Source: CAZVKN01 sp964627035 (GTDB lineage: Bacteria; Electryoneota; AABM5-125-24; Hatepunaeales; Hatepunaeaceae). Taken from it: a stretch of DNA of 7,561 bases. Where the stretch lies: contig CAZVKN010000062.1 of the NCBI GenBank assembly GCA_964627035.1, positions 1-7,561 of the forward strand, written 5' to 3'. Positions 1 to 6,093 of the stretch are shown piece by piece (position 1 is the stretch's first letter; each line of letters opens with the position of its first letter). The translations under genes were made by a program, and so were the position numbers. The notes under the pieces are model-generated. The model was not told where the DNA came from, ran no database searches, and saw only the letters and a program-made list of their open reading frames with translations.

Positions 1-87
1 ATAACTTATACAAGATATTGTTTCTTAAAGAACTATTCTCGGACAGACTGTCAAGCCCGGAATGACAGAGCCTACTCTTTATCGTAC
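1..87. other. Non-coding sequence downstream of the wbpE-like gene
   Basis: This stretch follows the stop codon of the last aminotransferase gene and holds no credible gene. It contains a short palindromic segment at 42-68, listed separately. The rest is AT-rich. On the transcribed strand no run of T follows the palindrome, so I do not call an intrinsic terminator. The next gene of the locus, if any, lies beyond the left edge. Confidence 0.6.
42..68. repeat. Short palindromic segment, different from the two-hairpin repeats
   Basis: Three mutually complementary pentamers are visible: GACAG (42-46), CTGTC (48-52) and GACAG (64-68). CTGTCA at 48-53 pairs with TGACAG at 63-68 around a 9-nt loop. 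Alternatively, CTGTC can pair with the GACAG immediately before it. Read on the minus strand the segment contains TGTCATTCCGGGCTTGACA, which looks like the palindromic GTCATTCC-type intergenic repeats found in many bacterial genomes; that resemblance is from memory, not a search. It shares the hexamer AAGCCC with the larger repeats in this window but is not a copy of them. No T-tract follows on the transcribed strand. Confidence 0.5.
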
Positions 88-1200
88 TTAGTAATACTCA
101 CTGATACAATTAACCACATACTCCATCTGCTCTGAAGTCAGCTCAGGATAAATCGGCAGTGCTAAAGTTTCCACAGCGGCTTTTGCACTCTCCTCAAAGT
201 CATCAGCCTGCTGCCTTAGATATGCGAAACACTCCTGCGAATGGAACGGGACAGGATAATATACTTCGGTGCCGATTCCCTTTTCTTTTAGATAGCTCTT
301 CAGCTCATCGCGATTGTCAACCCGAATAACGAACTGATTGTAGATGTGGCGATTTGCCACTTCCACCGGTAGAGTTTTAACCGCCTTTCCGACCATATCT
401 TTGTCCGCAAACAGTTTGCGATAATGATCAGCGTTCCTCTTTCGAGCTTGTGACCATGAATCGAGATGAGGCAGCTTAGCCAGGACTACAGCAGCGTGCA
501 ACGTGTCCAATCGAAAATTACCCCCGATGAACTTATGGTAATATTTAGGTTTGGAACCGTGGTTGCGGAAGATACGCAGTTTCTCAATCCGCTCGGCATC
601 ATTGGTTACAACCATTCCGCCGTCACCGGACGTTCCCAGATTTTTCGATGGAAAGAAGCTGAAACAGCCGTAGTGACCGATTGATCCGGCACGTTTCCCT
701 TTGTACTCCGCCCCGATTGCCTGAGCTGCGTCTTCGATCACGATCAGGTTGTGTTCTTCAGCGATCTCCATGATCGGATCCATGTCCACCATCTGACCGT
801 AAAGATGTACCGGAATGATCGCTTTAGTATTCTCTGTCACCTGCACACGAATCTTGTCAGGGTCAATGTTATAACTAACCGGATCTATATCCGCAAATAC
901 AGGTCTGGCACCGGTTCGTGATATGCAGCCCGCTGTGGCAAAGAATGAAAAATCAGTTGTGATAACCTCATCACCTGCTCCTATCCCTTCAACCATCAGA
1001 GCAATTAGCAATGCATCGGTCCCTGAAGATACACCGAGCGCATACGTGGTGTTGCTATACTCTGCAATCGCTTCTTCACACTGCTTAACCTGTGGTCCAT
1101 TGATGAAATATTGAGATTCAAATACCTCGGCAACTGCCTTGTCTATATCGCCTTTTATTGATTTATACTGCGCTTTCAGGTCTAATAACGGAACTATCAT
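88..1200 (-). CDS. wbpE: DegT/DnrJ/EryC1/StrS-family PLP aminotransferase, WbpE-like (nucleotide-sugar 3-aminotransferase)
   Basis: This 370-residue protein has the usual length of a cytosolic PLP-dependent nucleotide-sugar aminotransferase. Visible family features are the N-terminal PLLDLKAQY (residues 4-12), the cofactor-binding SSGTDAL (58-64), HLYG (132-135), IEDAAQ (155-160, with Asp157 and Gln160 expected to contact PLP), SFFPSKNLG (181-189, with Lys186 the expected Schiff-base lysine) and HGSKPKYYHKFIGGNFRLD (214-232). The ATG start is supported by GAGGT 4 nt upstream (1205-1209 on the plus strand). The gene follows the UDP-GlcNAc dehydrogenase after a 144-nt gap holding a palindromic repeat. 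With a 6-dehydrogenase and a 3-dehydrogenase/N-acetyltransferase fusion upstream, the likely reaction is glutamate-dependent amination at C-3 of UDP-3-keto-GlcNAcA, as in WbpE/WlbC. Family membership is certain; the exact substrate is inferred from the neighbours, and another 3- or 4-keto nucleotide sugar is possible. Confidence 0.88.
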   Translation of the reverse strand: MIVPLLDLKAQYKSIKGDIDKAVAEVFESQYFINGPQVKQCEEAIAEYSNTTYALGVSSGTDALLIALMVEGIGAGDEVITTDFSFFATAGCISRTGARPVFADIDPVSYNIDPDKIRVQVTENTKAIIPVHLYGQMVDMDPIMEIAEEHNLIVIEDAAQAIGAEYKGKRAGSIGHYGCFSFFPSKNLGTSGDGGMVVTNDAERIEKLRIFRNHGSKPKYYHKFIGGNFRLDTLHAAVVLAKLPHLDSWSQARKRNADHYRKLFADKDMVGKAVKTLPVEVANRHIYNQFVIRVDNRDELKSYLKEKGIGTEVYYPVPFHSQECFAYLRQQADDFEESAKAAVETLALPIYPELTSEQMEYVVNCISEYY

Positions 1201-1344
1201 TATTACCTCAAGTAATTTAGTTTCTGAGAGTGTTGCCTAAATAGTAATTCTTTAGTCGTGGTGGTCGCAACCACCACGTCGGGCTTGAGACAAGCCCGAC
1301 TACTGAAGATAGTATCATTACATATTTAGCTCTCTCGGAATCTC
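1201..1344. other. 144-nt intergenic region between wbpA-like and wbpE-like genes
   Basis: This gap holds copy 1 of the two-hairpin repeat (1226-1322) and the ribosome binding site of the downstream aminotransferase (GAGGT on the minus strand, 1205-1209). I see no open reading frame of interest and no convincing promoter. A sequence resembling TTGCGA, 18 nt, TACTAT is present on the minus strand but is weak at both boxes. Outer heptamers CTGAGAG (1224-1230) and CTCTCGG (1332-1338) are complementary at 6 of 7 positions and bracket the repeat. Confidence 0.6.
1226..1322. repeat. Two-hairpin intergenic palindromic repeat, copy 1
   Basis: This element is collinear, without gaps, with copy 2 at 4468-4564. 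I count 45 of 49 identical positions in the core (1255-1303) and about 75 of 97 overall; GAGAGTGT at the left end and a shared TACA at the right end sit at the same offsets. The core folds as two adjacent hairpins. The first is a 9-bp stem at 1257-1265 and 1270-1278 with loop CGCA. The second is a 9-bp stem at 1279-1287 and 1291-1299 with loop AGA, extendable by one G-C pair that competes with the first stem. TAGTCG (1253-1258) and CGACTA (1297-1302) form inverted ends. The organisation resembles REP/BIME or miniature inverted-repeat elements. The lack of a T-tract on the transcribed strand argues against an ordinary terminator. Confidence 0.85.
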
Positions 1345-2676
1345 TTACGCCTGATGGACGTTTGGATACTCTTTTGCAAGTGCATTTCGGGTATCAATCA
1401 CCAATTTGCATTTCTCTGCAAAGATTGTATGGTCAACTTTCTGATGCTGCGTGCTAATCACCGCCACATCGTAGTTATCCACTTCATCGAGAGTGATTGA
1501 TTTACGACCTGTCAGGTGAGCATGTTCCCTGACCGGAGGCACTACAGGAATATACGGATCGTAGTAGGCAACTTCGGCACCCTTCTCCTCAAACAGATCA
1601 ATCAGCACAAGCGAAGGAGACTCGCGCATGTCGTCAACGTTTCCTTTGTATGCCAGACCGACGATCAAAACCTTCGATCCCTTCAAACTCATGCTCAGCT
1701 CATTTAATTCATCCATCGTGCGGGTGATCACGTAATTTGGCATGGCAGAATTAATCTCTCCGGCAAGCTCAATGAAGCGCGTTGTCTGCCCGTACTCTTT
1801 AGCCTTCCACGTTAAATAAAAAGGATCAATGGGAATGCAGTGACCACCGAGCCCCGGTCCCGGGTAAAACGGCATGTATCCGAACGGTTTGGTCTTTGCT
1901 GCTTCGATGACTTCCCAAACGTCTATTCCCATTTCGTGGAAGATTACTTTCAGCTCGTTCACGAGTGCGATGTTAACACTACGAAAGATGTTTTCCAGCA
2001 GCTTGGTCGCTTCCGCAGCAGCACAGCTTGACACCGGAACCGTCTCGATGATTATCTGATCGTAAAGAGCACATGCTGCTCTGTAACTGTCTTCAGTCAT
2101 CCCACCGACAACTTTCGGGATGTTTGAAGTTGAAAACTCGGGATTGGTCGGGTCTTCTCTCTCAGGCGAGAATGCCAATCTGAACTCCTGACCCGCCTGC
2201 AATCCAGATCCGGCTTCCAACTGTTTGGCAAGCACCTGTTCAGTCGTGCCCGGATATGTTGTGGACTCAAGGACGATTAGATGTCCTTCATGCATATAAG
2301 GAGCAATCTCGTCTGCAGTAGCAATGATGTAAGACAGATCCGGCTCGCGATGTTTGGTCAATGGAGTCGGCACGCAGATCAAAACCGCATCCGTCTCCGC
2401 TATTCGAGAGAAATCCGTGGTCGCTTTCAAATGACCGGATTGATAAGCTGTGTCAATACTCTCAGCCGGTATATGCTTAATATAAGTCTCACCGGCTTCT
2501 ATGGAATTAATCTTGTTTGAATCTAAGTCGAACCCGATAACATTGAAATCTTTCTCGCAAAATTCAAGCGCTAACGGTAACCCGACGTATCCTAAGCCGA
2601 TTACGCCGACAACACAACTTTTGTCGTTTATGGATGTCAGAAACTGTTCCAATTCTTTCACTTTTTCACTCTGCAA
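1345..2676 (-). CDS. wbpA: UDP-N-acetyl-D-glucosamine 6-dehydrogenase (WbpA/WecC class nucleotide-sugar dehydrogenase)
   Basis: This 443-residue protein is of normal length for the UDP-glucose/GDP-mannose dehydrogenase superfamily. It should oxidise the C-6 hydroxyl of UDP-GlcNAc to a carboxylate with two NAD+ in the cytosol. Visible motifs are the Rossmann GLGYVGLP (27-34), CVPTP (101-105), ESTTYPGTT (137-145), SPER (170-173), the conserved Lys225 and Asn229 of ATKLLEN, the nucleophile Cys280 within GLGGHCIPIDP, and YKGNVDDMRESP (343-354) of the C-terminal UDP-binding domain. The start is uncertain: the first codon is TTG (2674-2676) with no clear Shine-Dalgarno sequence, and a GTG at codon 6 (2659-2661) is an alternative. 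An in-frame TAA lies five codons upstream and no ATG lies between. The gene follows the dehydrogenase/acetyltransferase fusion after 94 nt. Context favours UDP-GlcNAc over UDP-ManNAc or UDP-glucose as substrate. Confidence 0.9.
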   Translation of the reverse strand: MQSEKVKELEQFLTSINDKSCVVGVIGLGYVGLPLALEFCEKDFNVIGFDLDSNKINSIEAGETYIKHIPAESIDTAYQSGHLKATTDFSRIAETDAVLICVPTPLTKHREPDLSYIIATADEIAPYMHEGHLIVLESTTYPGTTEQVLAKQLEAGSGLQAGQEFRLAFSPEREDPTNPEFSTSNIPKVVGGMTEDSYRAACALYDQIIIETVPVSSCAAAEATKLLENIFRSVNIALVNELKVIFHEMGIDVWEVIEAAKTKPFGYMPFYPGPGLGGHCIPIDPFYLTWKAKEYGQTTRFIELAGEINSAMPNYVITRTMDELNELSMSLKGSKVLIVGLAYKGNVDDMRESPSLVLIDLFEEKGAEVAYYDPYIPVVPPVREHAHLTGRKSITLDEVDNYDVAVISTQHQKVDHTIFAEKCKLVIDTRNALAKEYPNVHQA

Positions 2677-2770
2677 TACAGATAATGTTTAATTAAATTG
2701 ATGTAAAATCACTGGTTGCTTGCAGATCACCGGACATGTTCTTACTAATTCTAAATGACCTGCGATGAAG

Positions 2771-4429
2771 CTATATGTCCGGATGAACTATGCTGTCATA
2801 ACAAATTTCACCCACTCCCATAGATTCAGGCAACGGTTGCTCTTCGTCAAGATCAAGACAACGCAATACATCCTTCTCAACTTCCTGATATTTTAAACCA
2901 CTCTCAGGACAAGTATAAATTCCTTCAGTATCCACGTCTTTCAACGGCAGTCCATGTCGGCTGACCCAGCCTTTCCTACGAGCGGGAACTCCGATCATCA
3001 TCGCATAATCAGGTACATCCTTGGCGACGACTGCCCCGGCACCGATGAAGGCATATCTGCCGATTGTGATTCCGCAAACTATGGTAGCATTTGCACCGAT
3101 TGAGGCTCCGCGCTTCAACAGTGTCTTCTCATACAGTGAATGACGCACAACCTGCGAGCGGGGGTTGGTCACATTGGTCAGCACGCATGACGGTCCGAGG
3201 AAGACATCGTCTTCAATAGTGATTCCGGTGTAAATCGAAACGTTGTTTTGAACCTTTACATTGCTGCCTATTACTGTATTTGTGTCAATGTTGACATTTT
3301 GCCCGAAGATGCACTTCTCGCCGATTTTTGCGCCCTTCATAACATGCGAAAAATGCCATATCTTCGTTCCTGCACCAATTTGGCACGGCTCGTCAACGAC
3401 AGCAGTCTCATGAACAAAGTAAGGCTTTTCATCCTGTTTCTCAACCGACTTCGCTTTGTCAGATTCAGAATCGCTGTCAAGTCCGCTCTGGCATTTGTCA
3501 AGTATCCTCAGGACTTTCAGACCCTCTTCACCGTCCGTCAACGGTTTGCTGCGATCTTTAACACATGACAGGAAATGCTCACACTCGCTGCGCAGCGGTT
3601 CAGCAGCAGGCAGTTCCACGACTTCCGCTTCCGCCTTAACTGCGGTCGGAATACGGTTTTTCCACTCGACTTTGTGCGGGTATAATTTCAGCTTGTCCTG
3701 TGCTGTGTCATCAAACATAGCCATCTTTTCAGAGCCGATTACCACCAATCGCTGCTCCTTAAACGGATGCAGCCAGCTAACATGAATATGCGCACGCACA
3801 CCGCTGGGAAACAGGAACTGACTCATGGTGACATCAGCAATATCTTCATTCAGATACGCACCACCTGTGCAAGTGACTTCACAAGGTTCCTCATTTAACA
3901 GACCGAGCATGACAGAGATGTCATGCGGCGCAAAACTCCACAGGATGTTCTCTTCAGTTCTGATTTTACCTATGTTCAGACGATTCGAGTAGATAAACTG
4001 AATTCTGCCAAGTTCGCCATCAGCAACCAGCTTCTTGAGATGCATGACTGCCGGATGGTAATGCAAAATGTGTCCGACCATTAGTATGCGCTGATTACGT
4101 GCAGCTAGCGACACCAATTCCTCACCATGAGCAACCGTCAGTGCTAACGGTTTCTCGACAAACACATCCTTTCCGGCTCTCAAAGCCTGTTTGACCAGAT
4201 CATAATGTGTAATTGCCGGGGTGGCAATCACGACAGCATTCAGAGAGTCATCATCAAGCACAGATTGAAAGTCTGTTCTGAATTCGACTTCCGGATAATT
4301 CTCTTCAATTGTTGCACGCCGCAACTCTTCGGAGTCACAAATGACCTTCAATGCACCAATATTGTAAAAGTTTCGGACAAGGTTCTTGCCCCAGTAACCC
4401 ATGCCGATAACTGCTACATTTTTTTTCAA
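2771..4429 (-). CDS. Fusion: Gfo/Idh/MocA dehydrogenase plus left-handed beta-helix N-acetyltransferase (WbpB- and WbpD-type activities)
   Basis: This 552-residue protein joins two enzymes that are usually separate. Residues 1 to about 315 are a Gfo/Idh/MocA oxidoreductase, with nucleotide-binding GMGYWGKN (9-16), ATPAITH (69-75), VEKPL (91-95, Lys93 the usual catalytic lysine) and APHD (167-170). An acidic, low-complexity linker (about 316-336) follows. Residues 337 to about 490 are a hexapeptide-repeat acetyltransferase of the WbpD/WlbB/QdtC type: IGAGTKIWHFSHV (351-363), GQNVNI (376-381), VQNNVSIYTG (393-402), DDVFLGPSCVLTNVTNPRS (407-425) and IGVPARRKGWVSRHG (479-493). A tail to 552 contains CPESG and further cysteines. 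The likely roles are 3-oxidation of UDP-GlcNAcA and acetyl-CoA-dependent acetylation of the 3-amino sugar made by the downstream aminotransferase. The start is TTG, fixed by a strong AAGGAG. The domain assignment is firm; the substrate is inferred. Confidence 0.87.
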   Translation of the reverse strand: MKKNVAVIGMGYWGKNLVRNFYNIGALKVICDSEELRRATIEENYPEVEFRTDFQSVLDDDSLNAVVIATPAITHYDLVKQALRAGKDVFVEKPLALTVAHGEELVSLAARNQRILMVGHILHYHPAVMHLKKLVADGELGRIQFIYSNRLNIGKIRTEENILWSFAPHDISVMLGLLNEEPCEVTCTGGAYLNEDIADVTMSQFLFPSGVRAHIHVSWLHPFKEQRLVVIGSEKMAMFDDTAQDKLKLYPHKVEWKNRIPTAVKAEAEVVELPAAEPLRSECEHFLSCVKDRSKPLTDGEEGLKVLRILDKCQSGLDSDSESDKAKSVEKQDEKPYFVHETAVVDEPCQIGAGTKIWHFSHVMKGAKIGEKCIFGQNVNIDTNTVIGSNVKVQNNVSIYTGITIEDDVFLGPSCVLTNVTNPRSQVVRHSLYEKTLLKRGASIGANATIVCGITIGRYAFIGAGAVVAKDVPDYAMMIGVPARRKGWVSRHGLPLKDVDTEGIYTCPESGLKYQEVEKDVLRCLDLDEEQPLPESMGVGEICYDSIVHPDI

Positions 4430-4434
4430 TTTAT

Positions 4435-4440
4435 CTCCTT
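4435..4440 (-). promoter_or_regulatory. Ribosome binding site that sets a TTG start for the fusion gene
   Basis: The minus strand reads AAGGAGATAAATTG. AAGGAG is a full-strength Shine-Dalgarno sequence and lies 5 nt before the TTG at 4427-4429. The encoded MKKNVAVIGMGYWG begins just where the Rossmann fold of this family normally starts. This makes TTG the likely true start. Confidence 0.8.
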
Positions 4441-4450
4441 AACGGAAACA

Positions 4451-4478
4451 GTTATAATTAACTATTCGAGAGTGTCAA
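4451..4478 (-). promoter_or_regulatory. Sigma70-like promoter for the fusion gene and downstream genes
   Basis: Read on the minus strand there is a perfect TTGACA (4473-4478), a 16-bp AT-rich spacer and TATAAC (4451-4456, five of six consensus positions). Transcription would begin near 4444, giving a leader of about 15 nt that already includes AAGGAG at 4435-4440. The -35 box overlaps the left flank of repeat copy 2. The equivalent position in copy 1 reads GCAACA and has no good -10 box at the right distance, so this promoter is specific to copy 2. The evidence is sequence only, and sigma-factor preferences of this organism are unknown. Confidence 0.6.
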
Positions 4479-4564
4479 TCATTTAGTGATTTTGTAGTCG
4501 TGGTTGTCTCAACCACGACATCGGGCTTGAGACAAGCCCGACTACAGCCGAATAAATCACTACA
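4468..4564. repeat. Two-hairpin intergenic palindromic repeat, copy 2
   Basis: The core forms two hairpins: a 10-bp stem at 4497-4506 and 4510-4519 with loop TCT, and a 9-bp stem at 4521-4529 and 4533-4541 with loop AGA. The terminal inverted heptamers are GTAGTCG (4494-4500) and CGACTAC (4539-4545). The hairpin tips, TTGTCTCAA and TTGAGACAA, are exact reverse complements. The whole 52-bp segment 4494-4545 can therefore also fold as one long hairpin with 20 of 24 positions paired around loop ACAT (4518-4521). It matches copy 1 (1226-1322) without gaps. Both copies sit between genes of the same operon-like array. Confidence 0.87.
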
Positions 4565-4582
4565 AAGTAGACACCCCAACTA

Positions 4583-6088
4583 TCAATCTTTAATAAACCA
4601 CATCATAGGCAGATGATAGCCAAGCGAAAGTGTGTATTTCTCCCGAGCGCTATCTTCCCCTGAATGATTCAGATCAATATGACCGTCTATTGTCAAATTC
4701 AGATCTCCATACGGATTTGAATCTATATGGAATCGCAAAAAGCGATTTGTACGAACATTACCGCTCGGAAACGACGTCTGGCTATGATCGCCTGAATCAA
4801 GATATGGGTTCAAGACCATTGACTGATCGCCCCACCGATAACGCCCTATCTTCAATTCCAATGAAACATTCTGAGGAAGTATGAATTTCACTCCTGCAAC
4901 ATACTCATCCGCATCATTGCCTATCGGATGCCCGATCAATTCTCCTCGGCTGACCATATTGTTGTAACCGTAAGAATGCTGTTCGGCATACGTTCCGATC
5001 CGGTTCCCATAAAGTAAGAAGGTAATACCTATCGGATCAAGCATTGGTGTCCATGCAATTCTACCGAAGAATGCCAGCGCATCTGCATCACCTTCACGGC
5101 GATCCTGTGCATCTATCTGCAGTTCGTCCATCACAAACGAACCAGACAACCTGAGGAATCGGAACGGAAGATAATCCACATTCACAAAAAAGATGTCGTT
5201 GGAACGATTACCCTGTTCGATGTTCTCACGGTTATTCTGCTCGATTTCGAGATGGACTGACAGTGGATTCAGAAACGCCCAATCCAAACCTCGATATGGT
5301 CCCGCCACGGTTGACACATCTCCGATGCTTATGACAAGATTATGACCGTTTCTATATTCCAAAGCACGACCGATTAAATATCGGTTGATATTCTCACCAA
5401 GTACATATTTAGACTCAAGAAATCCGTAAAACCAACGGTATGTTAACTGTTTATACTTAAGCTGCAACAGGATGCGCTCCCAAGCCGGAGCATTTTCGGA
5501 GAGCAACAGATTTTTCTGAGACAATGTTCCCCATATTTCTCTGCTGCGACCGTATTCTATCGTCGCCCACTCGCTGCGGTATCCCAATAATGATTGGTCT
5601 ATCTCTCCGGTGCTGAGTCCAGCACGGGCAATGTCCCGCGAAATACCGGTATAGTGTGGCAGACTTTCTGCTTCATTGGTCGCTCGCACGTACAGTTTTG
5701 CGTACCAATTTGTGTGGTATTGTGCAACCGCCCACAGAGAAATATGAGCTGCAAACGCATCGTAATCTGTTTCAGCACCGTTTTGACCAGAAGCACCTGC
5801 TCCCGGCACAAACAGCAGACTTAGTCCATTTTTGGAGCTGTCCTGAAGCTGCTTTGCCAACCCTGCATAGTCAGCTGTGTAGTCCTGAATCCATTTAGTT
5901 GCACTCACGCTCTTCCGGATTTCTGCTGAGTGCGATAGCGGATGAAATGTCGAGTTGTCCGACCAACTTAATCCTGCATCAACAAGAACATCGCATCGCT
6001 TGGAATAGCTGTAGTCCTGCGGTAAAGATTGAGGTGATGCGATGACCACCTTGTGTAAAAAGAGCAGAAGTATTAATAGATTTCGCAT
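4583..6088 (-). CDS. Wzi-family outer-membrane protein (capsule/surface polysaccharide assembly)
   Basis: I choose the ATG at 6086-6088, giving 501 residues. It starts a clear signal peptide (MRN, then LLILLLFL, with probable cleavage after VIA at residue 17) and lies 5 nt after the stop of the upstream gene. An upstream start at 6151 would add 21 non-signal residues and overlap that gene. Features of the Wzi-like family are YGRSREIWG (179-187), NLLLSENAP (193-201), GLDWAFLNPL (267-276) and MDELQID (320-326), within many short amphipathic strands typical of an outer-membrane beta-barrel. The chain ends in an aromatic-rich strand (MMWFIKD). Known Wzi is a barrel-type lectin that helps attach capsule to the outer membrane. 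The linked sugar-nucleotide genes fit such a role, though members of this broad family can lack a demonstrated capsule function. Translation is probably coupled to the upstream aminotransferase, as no strong Shine-Dalgarno sequence is seen. Confidence 0.78.
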   Translation of the reverse strand: MRNLLILLLFLHKVVIASPQSLPQDYSYSKRCDVLVDAGLSWSDNSTFHPLSHSAEIRKSVSATKWIQDYTADYAGLAKQLQDSSKNGLSLLFVPGAGASGQNGAETDYDAFAAHISLWAVAQYHTNWYAKLYVRATNEAESLPHYTGISRDIARAGLSTGEIDQSLLGYRSEWATIEYGRSREIWGTLSQKNLLLSENAPAWERILLQLKYKQLTYRWFYGFLESKYVLGENINRYLIGRALEYRNGHNLVISIGDVSTVAGPYRGLDWAFLNPLSVHLEIEQNNRENIEQGNRSNDIFFVNVDYLPFRFLRLSGSFVMDELQIDAQDRREGDADALAFFGRIAWTPMLDPIGITFLLYGNRIGTYAEQHSYGYNNMVSRGELIGHPIGNDADEYVAGVKFILPQNVSLELKIGRYRWGDQSMVLNPYLDSGDHSQTSFPSGNVRTNRFLRFHIDSNPYGDLNLTIDGHIDLNHSGEDSAREKYTLSLGYHLPMMWFIKD

Positions 6089-6093
6089 AGTAA

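Larger units (their letters stand above)
4430..4582. other. 153-nt intergenic region between the Wzi-family gene and the fusion gene
   Basis: This gap contains copy 2 of the two-hairpin repeat (4468-4564), a sigma70-like promoter reading leftwards (4451-4478) whose -35 box lies inside the left flank of the repeat, and the Shine-Dalgarno sequence of the fusion gene (4435-4440). It is therefore a plausible transcription boundary within an otherwise co-directional locus. There is no T-tract after the hairpins in the direction of transcription. Confidence 0.65.

Noticed and set aside
1255..1303. Repeat hairpins (also 4497-4545) as rho-independent terminators
   Set aside because: The stems are stable, but neither copy is followed by a T-run on the transcribed strand, and both lie between co-directional genes of the same pathway.
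2679..2707. Promoter for the UDP-GlcNAc dehydrogenase (TTTACA, 17 bp, TATCTG on the minus strand)
   Set aside because: The -10 box matches consensus at only three of six positions and would place the transcript start at or beyond the first possible start codon.
2730..2782. Inverted repeat CCGGACAT (2730-2737) / ATGTCCGG (2775-2782) spanning the end of the fusion gene
   Set aside because: An 8-bp stem with a 37-nt loop, partly inside coding sequence and without a T-tract, is weak and within what chance allows.
3248..3785. Open frames of 106 and 109 codons on the plus strand
   Set aside because: They lie wholly antisense to the dehydrogenase/acetyltransferase fusion, resemble no family, and lack ribosome binding sites of note; the minus-strand frame carries clear motifs across the same bases.
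4205..4486. Plus-strand open frame of 93 codons running into the intergenic region
   Set aside because: It is mostly antisense to the N-terminal Rossmann fold of the fusion gene, and its end crosses the promoter and ribosome binding site used by that gene. No recognisable protein features.
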